Positions 26,847-35,430 of a DNA stretch of 52,488 nucleotides are shown in pieces. Source of the stretch: Verrucomicrobiota bacterium (GTDB lineage: Bacteria; Verrucomicrobiota; Verrucomicrobiia; Verrucomicrobiales; Akkermansiaceae); NCBI GenBank assembly GCA_004294095.1, contig RDZR01000039.1, positions 1-52,488 of the forward strand. Direction: 5' to 3'. The notes beneath the pieces were generated by a model. It made no database searches. It worked only from the letters and a program-made list of their open reading frames with translations, and had not been told where the DNA came from. The translations under genes and the position numbers were made by a program. Within the stretch, counting starts at the first letter, position 1. Each line of letters opens with the position of its first letter.

Positions 26847-27797
26847 ATGACTCCTTTTCTTAAACTCAAACCCACCTCCTTAGAACTCAAGGAAGAAATG
26901 AACGCCCCCTATGTGGGCGCCAAGCATCGCGTGACTGTCGGCAACGGGTTGGATGCACTTCGGATCGCCCTTGTGGCACATGATATCGAGCCAAGCGACA
27001 AGGTCATCGTTCCGGCCCACATGGATGCCTCGCCGCTGGAGGGCGCCATGACCCGCACGACGAAGGCGATCATTCCGGTGCATCTCTATGGCCAGTCGGC
27101 AGACATGGATCCGAGTTGTGAGTTTTCCCCTCGCCACGGGCTGGTCGTCATCGGGGATACCGCGCAGGCTCATAGAGCCTGCTTCCGAGGGAAGATGTGC
27201 GGCGCTCTCAGGCATGCGGCGGCTTTTAGTTTTTATCCCAGGAAAAACCTTGGTGCTTTTTCCGTCGGCGGGGCCATCACTACCAACGACGATGCGGTCG
27301 CAAGAAGGGCCTGCAAGCTGCGCAATAACGGCTCGGAAAAATGTTATCATCACCAGGTGGCGGGCACCGACTCCCGTCTTGATCAACTCCAAGCCGTTTT
27401 TCTCCGGGTAAAGCTCCGTAACCTTGCCGAATGGAACCTCCGCCGCGCCGCTATTACAGAGCGGTATCAATTTCAACTTTCAACTTTGAGGTCTTGGCTT
27501 TCCCTCTCATTCGTCCACCAATGGTCGGCGCCCGTCTGGCAACTCTTCATGATCCGCAGCAACAAGCGTGACCTCCTTCAGCAGCATTCGGTGGACCGCG
27601 GGATTCAAACGGTCATTCATTACCCGATGCTACCCTACCGAGGGCCCGCGTATCAATCCCATCGGGAGTTGAGTTTTGCACTCACGGAGGAGATCATCAG
27701 AAGAATTCTCAGCCTGCTTTGTGGTCCGCACTTCACAACGGAGCAGATTGAGGCATGTGCGAATCAGATCAACTCTTCCATGGAATTTCAGCGATGA
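26847..27797 (+). pseudogene. Internally deleted copy of the sugar aminotransferase
   Basis: An open frame of 316 codons closely resembling the aminotransferase at 17,306 but missing two internal stretches. About 27 residues are lost after LKEEMNAPYVG, removing the [13 protein letters not shown] region. About 28 are lost between VIVPAHMDAS and RTTKAIIPVHLYGQ, removing the cofactor-adjacent TFIATWLAV segment. GDTAQAHRA and FYPRKNLGAFSVGGAI keep the lysine but alter neighbouring conserved glycines and aspartate. Both deletions keep frame. It is probably an inactive relic; a changed function cannot be excluded. The stop overlaps the following glycosyltransferase start (ATGA). Confidence 0.7.
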
Positions 27798-28834
27798 AAG
27801 CGAGCATTCTGTTCATTACCTACCAGCATGAGGCGTTTATTGCTGAGGCGATTCGCTCGGCAATGGCTCAGGACTATCCTGATCTCGAATTGGTCCTTTG
27901 CGATGACGGGTCAACCGATCGCACCCGCAGCATTCTCGAAAAGGAGCTTGAAAGCTGCCCCACGCATATCGAGGTATTGTGGGCTAGTTCGGAGAAAAAT
28001 CTCGGATTTCATGCTAATTTCAACCGGGGACTAGCGGCCTGTACGGGTGATGTGATCATAGCTATGTCTGGTGACGATATATCGGTGCCGAATCGCGTTT
28101 CTTTGATATGTAGAGAATTTGCTGCGGATTTAAACTGTATGTTAGTTTGTTCAAGCTGGATCCGCATCGATGAGTTTGGTAATGTTATAAGTAATAAAGG
28201 AATTGATTTAAAGCATAATAAGAATAGGTTTTTTTCGTATTCTATCTCTAAGGACCAAATATACGCCGGTGCACCTGTCTGTGGTGCGGTGGCGGCCTAC
28301 CGAGTGGAATTGCGTGAGCTCTTTCCACCGATGCATAAAGGACCACATGGGGAAGATAACTGCTTTTGGGTTAGGGCGCTGCTGGTCGGTAACATCCGAT
28401 ATTTGTCTGAGCCGCTCGTTTTTTGGAGATCTCATGAGAGTAATCAATCAAACTGGTCTCAAGAAATTGAGTTTACTGTGGCGATGGCCAGGCACTTAAA
28501 ATTTCTGCGCGCCCATGAGCGCATGGTTCGCCAATGGATGCGTGACATTACCCAAGCTCTGGAGACAAAGCTCATCGCCCAAAGTGCCTTTGAAGAGTAT
28601 CAGACCACAGCCCGTATCAAATGTGAGTGGCATCGCCTCCGCCGTCTTTCCGTCACACGGGCTTTGTGGAAATTATGGTTTAGCTCCGCTATTAAGCTGC
28701 TTCGTGCAAGCGGCTCTCGTAAGATATTCTTTAGATCCTGCAGAAGAATACTGCGGTGGCATTTGCCGTTGATGCTTTCCGCTAAGCGGCGTGAAGCATA
28801 CTGGCGTTCCAACACCGGACACAGTTCTGTTTGA
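27794..28834 (+). CDS. Family 2 glycosyltransferase
   Basis: From ATG 27794 the protein has 346 residues. The GT-A N-terminus reads ASILFITYQHEAFIAEAIRS, LVLCDDGSTDRTRSILE and, for the metal site region, IIAMSGDDISVPNRV. The C-terminal third is basic and helical without clear membrane segments. It is a paralogue of the next gene (same opening MKASILFITY and similar layout). It overlaps the aminotransferase relic by 4 nt. Donor sugar unknown. Confidence 0.82.
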   Translation: MKASILFITYQHEAFIAEAIRSAMAQDYPDLELVLCDDGSTDRTRSILEKELESCPTHIEVLWASSEKNLGFHANFNRGLAACTGDVIIAMSGDDISVPNRVSLICREFAADLNCMLVCSSWIRIDEFGNVISNKGIDLKHNKNRFFSYSISKDQIYAGAPVCGAVAAYRVELRELFPPMHKGPHGEDNCFWVRALLVGNIRYLSEPLVFWRSHESNQSNWSQEIEFTVAMARHLKFLRAHERMVRQWMRDITQALETKLIAQSAFEEYQTTARIKCEWHRLRRLSVTRALWKLWFSSAIKLLRASGSRKIFFRSCRRILRWHLPLMLSAKRREAYWRSNTGHSSV

Positions 28835-28904
28835 ATTGACGTGTCACCCCTCGCTCAAAGATATTTTATGATCTTCTCCAAAAAAAAACGCCGATTTCCA
28901 AGAT

Positions 28905-29924
28905 ATGAAAGCAAGTATCCTTTTCATTACCTATAATCATAGGCGTTTCGTCGCTGAGGCGATTCGCTCGGCCATAGCGCAGGATTACCCGGAGCTGGAG
29001 CTGGTGGTCTGTGATGACGGTTCTTCGGATGGCACTTTGGCGATTATCGAAGAAGAGTTAAGAAATTGCCCGGCACATATCACAATTGTTAGGGCGAGTA
29101 TGATCAAAAACATCGGTCTTCTTCCAAATTTCAACCAAGGTGTGGCGGCCTGTTCTGGGGATATCATCATTCCTATGGCTGGTGATGATATTTCCCTACC
29201 TCACCGAGTATCAAAAATAGTTGCAGAATTTGCAGCCAACTCGAAGTGCACCCTTGTTTACTCCAATTGGACTCGTATTGACGAAGTTGGAGATGTGTTA
29301 GCAGGATCAAGCAAACATAAAAAGGACATGACCTTTTCTTACGGCTTAGAGCCGAATTGCATTTATGCCGGTGGTAAAGGAGCCGGCTGCGCAGCGGCTT
29401 ATCGGGCGGATGTGTTCCGGATTTTCGGCCCGTTGGATGTTGCAAATAGACCTGAGGATCGAAGTTGTTGGGTTCGGGCGCTGTTGTTGGGAGAGATCCG
29501 TTATTTGGCGGAGCCGCTGCTAAAGTGGCGCTCACATTCCTCAAACGTCAGCAATTATAGAGTGGGAGCGGACACCCCTTCCGCCCGCAAGCGCACCATA
29601 CATGATCTTCTTGGACGCCAGAACTACGTTCGCCAATTTTCCAAAGACATCAGATTAGCCGTCGAGGCATCAATCATCTCGCCAAAGACCGAGCAGCACT
29701 TATTGCTTATGATTCGCCGTGATCGTGAAACCCAGAGGCTGCGGCGATTTTCGCTGGCCGAAGCCCCATGGCAGCTCTGGTTTGGCTCCTCGTTGCGCTT
29801 GGTGACGGCTTCTCCATCGTTCAAGACATTGAGAAGGATCATTTTTGGGGATTTGATGATACGCGTTTCTGATCGGCGAAGAGAGCGTAGGTGGAAAAAA
29901 AGAATCTACAAGGGAAGAAGCTAA
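28905..29924 (+). CDS. Family 2 glycosyltransferase, paralogue of the preceding gene
   Basis: It has 339 residues. MKASILFITYNHRRFVAEAIRS, LVVCDDGSSDGTLAIIEEEL and IIPMAGDDISLPHRV parallel the upstream gene over most of its length, indicating tandem duplication and divergence. The C-terminal tail is strongly basic. It is probably a second transferase of the same glycan repeat. A 70-bp gap separates the pair. Confidence 0.82.
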   Translation: MKASILFITYNHRRFVAEAIRSAIAQDYPELELVVCDDGSSDGTLAIIEEELRNCPAHITIVRASMIKNIGLLPNFNQGVAACSGDIIIPMAGDDISLPHRVSKIVAEFAANSKCTLVYSNWTRIDEVGDVLAGSSKHKKDMTFSYGLEPNCIYAGGKGAGCAAAYRADVFRIFGPLDVANRPEDRSCWVRALLLGEIRYLAEPLLKWRSHSSNVSNYRVGADTPSARKRTIHDLLGRQNYVRQFSKDIRLAVEASIISPKTEQHLLLMIRRDRETQRLRRFSLAEAPWQLWFGSSLRLVTASPSFKTLRRIIFGDLMIRVSDRRRERRWKKRIYKGRS

Positions 29925-29955
29925 TCCATTTGGAAACTCGAAAATGGCCTTGACG

Positions 29956-29987
29956 GCCAGACTTGAGTGGGAATCAAATTGTCTGGC
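29956..29987. repeat. Inverted repeat downstream of the tandem glycosyltransferases
   Basis: GCCAGAC (29956-29962) pairs with GTCTGGC (29981-29987) around an 18-nt loop. It overlaps an alternative small hairpin TGGCC/GGCCA just upstream. There is no clear T-run, so it is at best a weak transcription stop or a regulatory hairpin ahead of the HAD gene at 30,015. Confidence 0.3.
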
Positions 29988-30014
29988 TGAAATTTCCTGT
30001 AATACTGTAATATT

Positions 30015-30623
30015 ATGAAACGCCTCGTGCTCTTCGATCTAGATGGCGTCCTTCTCCACTCTAAGGAAAATATGCGTCAGGCGTGGGACGTGGTGTTGAA
30101 GAAAACGTCGATAGATCAGCCGTTTGAAGCTTATTTCGCCCTCATTGGCAGGCCGTTTAAAGACATCATGGCACATTTGGGGGTGACTTCTGACGTTGAG
30201 CGGATCGAGAAAATATACATGACGGCTTCTTTTGATTTTTTGTCCCAAGCCACTTTTTTTCCTAAGGTGAAAGATACCTTGGAGGAGATCCTCGACATGG
30301 GAATTAAGCTGGGAGTCGTCACTTCCAAAGATGCCCCACGCACCAAGGCAGTGCTTGCTCAACTCGAGATTCGATTTGTTTCGATTCAATGTCCCAGCGG
30401 GCGATTTCGAGGTAAGCCAGCACCGGACCATCTTTTAATCGCCATGGCGGAGGCGGGTGAAGATCCTGCTGATACCTTGTTTGTCGGAGATATGGAAACT
30501 GATTGGCAGGCTGCGTGCAGAGCTGGTATCGATTACGTCCATGCAAGTTGGGGGTATGGTGAGCCACTCAAATCCGTGCCTGCTCTTGAGTGCGTTTCAC
30601 AACTTCCTAACCACCTAAAATAG
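30015..30623 (+). CDS. HAD-family phosphatase
   Basis: It has 202 residues with the four HAD motifs: LFDLDGVLLHS (nucleophile Asp), VVTSKD (Ser/Thr), RGKPAPDHLL (Lys) and FVGDMETDWQAA (acidic). The helical cap follows motif 1 as in phosphoglycolate-phosphatase-like enzymes. It lies 9 bp before the KdsB-like gene, so it may dephosphorylate a sugar-acid phosphate ahead of CMP activation, but the substrate is not predictable. Confidence 0.8.
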   Translation: MKRLVLFDLDGVLLHSKENMRQAWDVVLKKTSIDQPFEAYFALIGRPFKDIMAHLGVTSDVERIEKIYMTASFDFLSQATFFPKVKDTLEEILDMGIKLGVVTSKDAPRTKAVLAQLEIRFVSIQCPSGRFRGKPAPDHLLIAMAEAGEDPADTLFVGDMETDWQAACRAGIDYVHASWGYGEPLKSVPALECVSQLPNHLK

Positions 30624-30632
30624 CCCAATCCC

Positions 30633-31367
30633 ATGAAAACCGCAGCTGTCATTCCGTGCCGCTTCCAGTCTTCTCGCTTTGAAGGAAAGCCACTCGCAAC
30701 CATCGGTGGTAAGCCGATGATGTGGCATGTTTACCAACAAGTTTGCAAAGCTTGCTCCATCGAGGTGGCCTACATCGCGACGGAGAGCGAAGAGATTGGC
30801 AAAGTCTGTGACGAGCTTGGAATGAGGTGGATCATGACGTCCGACCAGCACTTGACGGGGACCGATCGTGTGGCCGAGTGCGCACGAAAATTGGATGCGG
30901 ATGTGATCGTCAACGTTCAAGGTGATGAGCCGTTTATTTTGCCAGAATCAATCGATGCGGTGACCAATGCGCTCATTGAAAGCCGGATTGAAGGACTGGC
31001 GGCGACGAATGGCTATGGTAAAATCGATTCCGAGGAGGACGAAAGTGATCAAGGTGTGGTGAAGGTGATTTTTTCGCAATCTTACCTTGCACTTGCCTAC
31101 TCGCGGTTGCCCATTCCTCTCGCATTTCGCCAGCCGAGCAAGCGCTACCGTCAGCTTGGTTTGTATGCATTCCACCGCAAGGAACTGGATTTTTTTGCGA
31201 CAACCAAGCAGGGGCCTCTCGAGGCATCTGAGTCTGTTGAGATGTATCGTTTTGTCGAGCATGACCGGCCAGTATTGATGGTAGGAGTGGAGGAATCAGG
31301 CGTTGCCGTTGATACGCCCGCGGATCTTTTTGAGGCGCGTAAAATTTATGAAAAAATGCACTCCTGA
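30633..31367 (+). CDS. KdsB-like CMP-sugar synthetase (3-deoxy-manno-octulosonate cytidylyltransferase family)
   Basis: It has 244 residues, the KdsB size. IPCRFQSSRFEGKPLATIGGKPMMWHVY is the nucleotide loop in two parts, followed by HLTGTDRVAE, the hallmark IVNVQGDEPFI, and LGLYAFHRKELDFF. KdsB activates Kdo as CMP-Kdo. Being inside a glycan island, it could be an extra capsule-type copy (KpsU-like) or activate another ulosonic acid. The housekeeping Kdo genes are not nearby. Confidence 0.85.
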   Translation: MKTAAVIPCRFQSSRFEGKPLATIGGKPMMWHVYQQVCKACSIEVAYIATESEEIGKVCDELGMRWIMTSDQHLTGTDRVAECARKLDADVIVNVQGDEPFILPESIDAVTNALIESRIEGLAATNGYGKIDSEEDESDQGVVKVIFSQSYLALAYSRLPIPLAFRQPSKRYRQLGLYAFHRKELDFFATTKQGPLEASESVEMYRFVEHDRPVLMVGVEESGVAVDTPADLFEARKIYEKMHS

Positions 31368-31372
31368 TAGTA

Positions 31373-32347
31373 ATGTTACCCCTTGAGGCCTACATATGCG
31401 ATCGAATGGGTAAGAGCATTTGCAAGCGTTTAGCATTTTCACAAGCAAGCCTGAAATTACCCGCGTGTTTGGGAAATCTTGTCCGCAAAAAATTATGGAG
31501 TTGGCCGTATCGCCACATGAGCGGATTCCCGCATTCTGTCATATTTGAGCCGACCTCTGATGGAACATGGAGGCTTGCTAATGCTGGCTTGCACCTCACT
31601 GAGACGGTTCCTCTTAAGGACTGGATCGGGCCGATTGATCGGCCAGTGACGATCGTCGCCGGAGGCCCATCTGCGCGAGAATATCCGATGCAAGAACTCG
31701 CTTCTGGCAAGCGATTGCTGATCGCTGTGAATGGCGTTCCGACGATTCTAGCAGAACACGGAATCCGCCCAGATGCTTGGGTTGTTTCAGATGCTCGCCT
31801 TGCACCGCAGATTCAAGCAAATGCGGTGCATGCTAACGGCGTGCCTTTGGCGATCACTCCCAAGCTAGCGGCATTTCTCGCTGTGAGTTCACCAGCCTTG
31901 CTCTCTCATCACAGGATATGTCTTGTCGAGCGAGTGAATCAGTGGCATGGAGTTTCTTCTTTAATATCTACACAGCTCGAGGATATGAACAAAGAATCAG
32001 GGTCTCCGTTTTTGTTCCCAACAACGGGTCAAGGGAAATCGGTGATTGGCTGGAGTAAGCGGCCTGAATTGGGATTCTTTTCTGGTGCCACGGTAACCTT
32101 CACCGCCCTGCAGCTTATGGTAGGATTGGGGGCGCGTGATATAGAAATTATCGGCATGGATTTGAGCGGCAAAGGTCACTCCTACGTGGATCTGCCAGAC
32201 GCGATACCAAGTTCCCTCATGGATGATTTCGAAGTCAAAATTTTGCCAGCATTTGAGCAGATGCACCAAGGGTTACTTGGCACAGGCGTTGTGATTAAAA
32301 ACCTTTCGCCTGTGTGTCCGCTTCCGCAGCGGCTATTTGCCTCCTGA
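31373..32347 (+). CDS. DUF115-like Rossmann protein, possible glycosyltransferase
   Basis: It has 324 residues. The central part, PVTIVAGGPSAREYPMQEL, GVPTILAEHGIRPDAWVVSDARLA and GARDIEIIGMDLSG, resembles the DUF115/MptE-like domain, which also occurs in Maf-type nonulosonic acid transferases. It lies 5 bp after the CMP-sugar synthetase. The gene at 32,333-33,298 on the opposite strand is a clear paralogue, and the two overlap tail to tail by 15 bp. Function as a transferase is inferred. Confidence 0.55.
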   Translation: MLPLEAYICDRMGKSICKRLAFSQASLKLPACLGNLVRKKLWSWPYRHMSGFPHSVIFEPTSDGTWRLANAGLHLTETVPLKDWIGPIDRPVTIVAGGPSAREYPMQELASGKRLLIAVNGVPTILAEHGIRPDAWVVSDARLAPQIQANAVHANGVPLAITPKLAAFLAVSSPALLSHHRICLVERVNQWHGVSSLISTQLEDMNKESGSPFLFPTTGQGKSVIGWSKRPELGFFSGATVTFTALQLMVGLGARDIEIIGMDLSGKGHSYVDLPDAIPSSLMDDFEVKILPAFEQMHQGLLGTGVVIKNLSPVCPLPQRLFAS

Positions 32348-32377
32348 AAATAACGAGCTAGGCAATGGGCACACAGG
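32309..32377. terminator. Inverted repeat in the convergent 3' ends
   Basis: CCTGTGTGTCC (32309-32319) is nearly complementary to GGGCACACAGG (32367-32377). Both arms encode the shared C-terminal SPVCPLP of the two convergent paralogues, so the inverted repeat arises from the duplication itself. It could help end both transcripts, but it lacks a T-run and has a long loop. Confidence 0.3.
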
Positions 32378-33298
32378 TGAGAGATTGCGGACCGAGATGT
32401 TTCTATTGGCCAGCGCATGATGCATCATACGGAATGATGGTAGGATCACCGGTTCATAATTTGCACCAAGCGTGTTCCTAACCGGTTTATCTCCTTCATC
32501 GTAGGCTCTATTCCCACCGCTGAGATCCATGCCGATAATTTCTATATCACGTGCACCTAGGCGAACGGCGATCTGCAAAGCTACAAAGGCAACTGTGCTA
32601 CCAGAAAAAAAGCCATGCTCCGGCACATCGCTCCACCCAATGCGGAAAGCAAGGTCTGGCGGTTCTGAGAAATGAAATGGACTGCCCGACTCTTGATTAA
32701 GTGCGCGTAATACATCGTATGGCAGCTGCGGGAGACCATACCAAGAATTCACGTGCTCGATCAATGAAAACGGCCGGCTCACTAGCTCATTGCGGGATTC
32801 TTTCGCAAGAAATGAGGCACCGCGCAACACGGTGACAAGTGGCACGCCCGGCGCGTTGCGGAAGTGCTCAATACCATAGCGGGCGAATCTGCTGTCGCTA
32901 ACGACAAGCAAATCCGGCCTCACGCCTTTCTCCTTCAGCAACGTCGGCGCACCTGCGACGGCAACGATGTATCTGCTTCCATTTCGGATTTTGTCCCAGC
33001 AGTAATCCTTGGCAGAAGGCCCAGTCGCTACGATTGTCACGGGGCGATCAATCATTCCGCAAAGGCCTTGGAGGGAAAGGCCGTGCGCTACGATTTTCGT
33101 CCGATCTCGGACAGTCCATCCGCCTTCCGCATTTTTTAAAAAAGAAACCCCAGCAGCGATTGACCGCATGTGCCGCGGCCGCTGGCTTCTCTCCACCAAA
33201 CGCGCGAGCGAGTGAGGCAAGAACCGATAAAGGCACTCCACAAGCGGCGCAAGGTCACGCGGATCTCGATTCTTAAGAAATTCTTGCAGAGATGGCAC
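32333..33298 (-). CDS. DUF115-like Rossmann protein, paralogue of the facing gene
   Basis: It has 321 residues. RPVTIVATGPSAKDYCWDKI, GAPTLLKEKGVRPDLLVVSD, GFFSGSTVAFVALQIAVRLG and ARDIEIIGMDLSGGNRAYDEG align along the whole length with the convergent gene at 31,373. The ends share NLSPVCPLP. It is probably the last gene of the minus-strand glycosyltransferase operon (69 bp after the previous stop). Probably a second transferase or sugar-binding enzyme of the same kind. Confidence 0.55.
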   Translation of the reverse strand: MPSLQEFLKNRDPRDLAPLVECLYRFLPHSLARLVERSQRPRHMRSIAAGVSFLKNAEGGWTVRDRTKIVAHGLSLQGLCGMIDRPVTIVATGPSAKDYCWDKIRNGSRYIVAVAGAPTLLKEKGVRPDLLVVSDSRFARYGIEHFRNAPGVPLVTVLRGASFLAKESRNELVSRPFSLIEHVNSWYGLPQLPYDVLRALNQESGSPFHFSEPPDLAFRIGWSDVPEHGFFSGSTVAFVALQIAVRLGARDIEIIGMDLSGGNRAYDEGDKPVRNTLGANYEPVILPSFRMMHHALANRNISVRNLSPVCPLPSSLFSGGK

Positions 33299-33367
33299 AC
33301 CCTCAAAAGAGACAAGTCTGTAGATCTTAACAAGGCCTAAGCACTTAATTTTTACGCGCCGTTTGAA

Positions 33368-34402
33368 TTAGGATTTTGCAGAGGCGACTACCGGCCAAAA
33401 GTCTGCCGGCAGCTTACTTTCGATGAACGATGGAATCGACAGATCTTTGATATCACCTGCGAAGCAATATACACGCACCCCGCTCAAAGCGGCGTAATAG
33501 CCCAATGCAGTATAGGAGAACAACACTAAATCACGAGCGGTCAGGTTTTGCTCAACGGCATAGCTCGCTCCGAGCAAGCGCAGTGGTGGGGTGCCTCTCC
33601 CCACCAATTTTTGACATAGTGATTGGTATTTTTCAGCAGAACCGGCATCGGCAAAATGGAACTTGATGAGCATCTCGCCGTCTGGCAGCTCTTGGCTAAG
33701 CAATGCTTTGACGAGCGCATTTTCATAATCCTCCCAGTGGATGCCTTGGAAAAGATAGAGTGCATCGAGGATAATGTAGGTATGTCCTGCGAGGCCGTCG
33801 CCGGTTGGGAGTGGGGGTAAATAAGCCACCACGTCTTGCCGTCCCGGCATATTTTTAAAAGCCGAATCGGAGATCGCGTATGCCGCTTGGTAGCCCGGTA
33901 ACGTATGATCGAACATCGGCCTGCTAAAGCGGTAGTGCGAGCCGACTCGCCAAGATCGAATAGAGCTTCGTAATATTTTTGCCCAACTAGTCCTTGCGTT
34001 ACGCTGGGTGCTCCACGCCATCGACGTAAATCCTTCTTCAAGATACGAATAGCCCACACAATTCGGGCGGAAGATGATTTCTTGGTAAAGTATTTTATTC
34101 GCGTGCGGAATATATGCCTCAAACGGCCGCCCCTCAGTAAGCTCAGAAAGAGTGTGATCTAATCGATTTAATAGAGCCTGAAATCCTTTCCGATCATAGC
34201 TCTTAAAGCAGTCTTCCATCTCATCCGAGAGGTCATCGACGCTCAAGCCAATGCCACATACCGGCGCGCTGCGTCTTGACAGCGAGCGAGTTTTCTCGGT
34301 TGGAATGCAGCGTTGGCTCATCGCTGCTTCGAAAACACGCGTCACGAGCGCGGAATGGGTCACGCACAACTGGCATGGGATTTCGCGAGTCATGACTTCC
34401 AT
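33368..34402 (-). CDS. Putative glycosyltransferase, polysialyltransferase/GT52-like
   Basis: It has 344 residues without signal or membrane segment. IIFRPNCVGYSYLEEGFTSM resembles the EEG-containing motif of GT52/polysialyltransferase-type enzymes. GEMLIKFHFADAG could correspond to their K.HP region, and LVLFSYTALGYYAALSG to the donor-binding Ser region. The similarity is by eye and weak. It overlaps the ELM1-like gene by 13 nt, indicating the same operon. With a CMP-sugar synthetase nearby a CMP-ulosonic acid donor is plausible but unproven. Confidence 0.38.
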   Translation of the reverse strand: MEVMTREIPCQLCVTHSALVTRVFEAAMSQRCIPTEKTRSLSRRSAPVCGIGLSVDDLSDEMEDCFKSYDRKGFQALLNRLDHTLSELTEGRPFEAYIPHANKILYQEIIFRPNCVGYSYLEEGFTSMAWSTQRNARTSWAKILRSSIRSWRVGSHYRFSRPMFDHTLPGYQAAYAISDSAFKNMPGRQDVVAYLPPLPTGDGLAGHTYIILDALYLFQGIHWEDYENALVKALLSQELPDGEMLIKFHFADAGSAEKYQSLCQKLVGRGTPPLRLLGASYAVEQNLTARDLVLFSYTALGYYAALSGVRVYCFAGDIKDLSIPSFIESKLPADFWPVVASAKS

Positions 34403-35430
34403 TGGAGGCGAGCGAGAAGCTGGTGAATGGCGGCGGTGTAATCGATCGTCGGGCGCACCTCCAGCGAGGACGGAAGTGTGCCATGAGTTTCATTTTGAAT
34501 CAAGGTAATGAAGTGATTTCCGGCTAAATGGCGCACATATTCAAGATGAGTGTTAGAACGTTCTCCTAAATTTTCGGCAGGGCATAGCGCGTAAGTTTTC
34601 CGTCCCGATGCCACCGCTTCCGTCAACATCGTCAGACTATCCATCGTCACGAAAACGCGCTCTGAAAGACCAAGGAAAGCTTTGGTCACCTTGCGAGGGC
34701 TTTCCGAATACCAAACCGCATCTAAAATTGCATCTGCTTCGATTCCTTGCTTAAAGAGCGACTCCAGTTCCCTCCCAGTGCGGCTCGAGGTGCTGATCAA
34801 CCACTGGCGGCCTTCTTTTTTCCATAGCTCATTCACCATGCCAACGATATTTCGCCAATCCTGCTCGGAGAAAGCAATCTTCGCCGACGAATTGCCGATC
34901 AATAGCAAGTTCAACGGTCCGTGAATCGATAAATGATTCTCTGTCAGGAAATCTTGCCCCGCATGCCGGACGATCTCAGGTGTGATCTCGGTAAATAGCA
35001 GCGGGATGAAAATGAAATCCTCGCGCTCTTCACCTTCAAATGGCCGCATGACGACGGACACCGCTCCCATGGGAACTGCGATGGTGCCTTGCACGAAAAC
35101 ACTCGGGCACTTGTGATGCTTGGCGAGAAATTCGAGTGCTGCCAGAGAGTGCGGCCCACTGGCAATGATCAAGTCTGGCGGCACTGCGGGAAGTTCCATC
35201 CTCGGATGCAGCAGGCGGAACATCCATTTTTTCCTGATCAAGCGGAGCAGTCGCTTCACCAGCGAGCGGCTGACCCTGCGTGGGAGAATGCAGAAGATGG
35301 GCACTTCCACCACCGTGATTGGGATGACTTTCGATAGTTCGCGGATCAAGCCACGCGATTGCACAAGATGCCCTTGGCTCCCCTCGTCAAGAATCCAGAC
35401 ATGCCGAGCTCTCGTAGAATTAGGCTTCAT
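34390..35430 (-). CDS. ELM1/DUF1022-family GT-B protein, putative glycosyltransferase
   Basis: It has 346 residues. WILDEGSQGHLVQSRGLIREL is the family's opening glycine motif, PDLIIASGPHSLAALEFLA the end of the first Rossmann half, and VTMDSLTMLTEAVASGRKTY the C-terminal nucleotide-sugar site (DS.SM..EA..G). The family contains the plant ELM1 proteins and bacterial LPS-associated transferases. Overlaps of 4 and 13 nt tie it to its neighbours. Confidence 0.65.
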   Translation of the reverse strand: MKPNSTRARHVWILDEGSQGHLVQSRGLIRELSKVIPITVVEVPIFCILPRRVSRSLVKRLLRLIRKKWMFRLLHPRMELPAVPPDLIIASGPHSLAALEFLAKHHKCPSVFVQGTIAVPMGAVSVVMRPFEGEEREDFIFIPLLFTEITPEIVRHAGQDFLTENHLSIHGPLNLLLIGNSSAKIAFSEQDWRNIVGMVNELWKKEGRQWLISTSSRTGRELESLFKQGIEADAILDAVWYSESPRKVTKAFLGLSERVFVTMDSLTMLTEAVASGRKTYALCPAENLGERSNTHLEYVRHLAGNHFITLIQNETHGTLPSSLEVRPTIDYTAAIHQLLARLQWKS

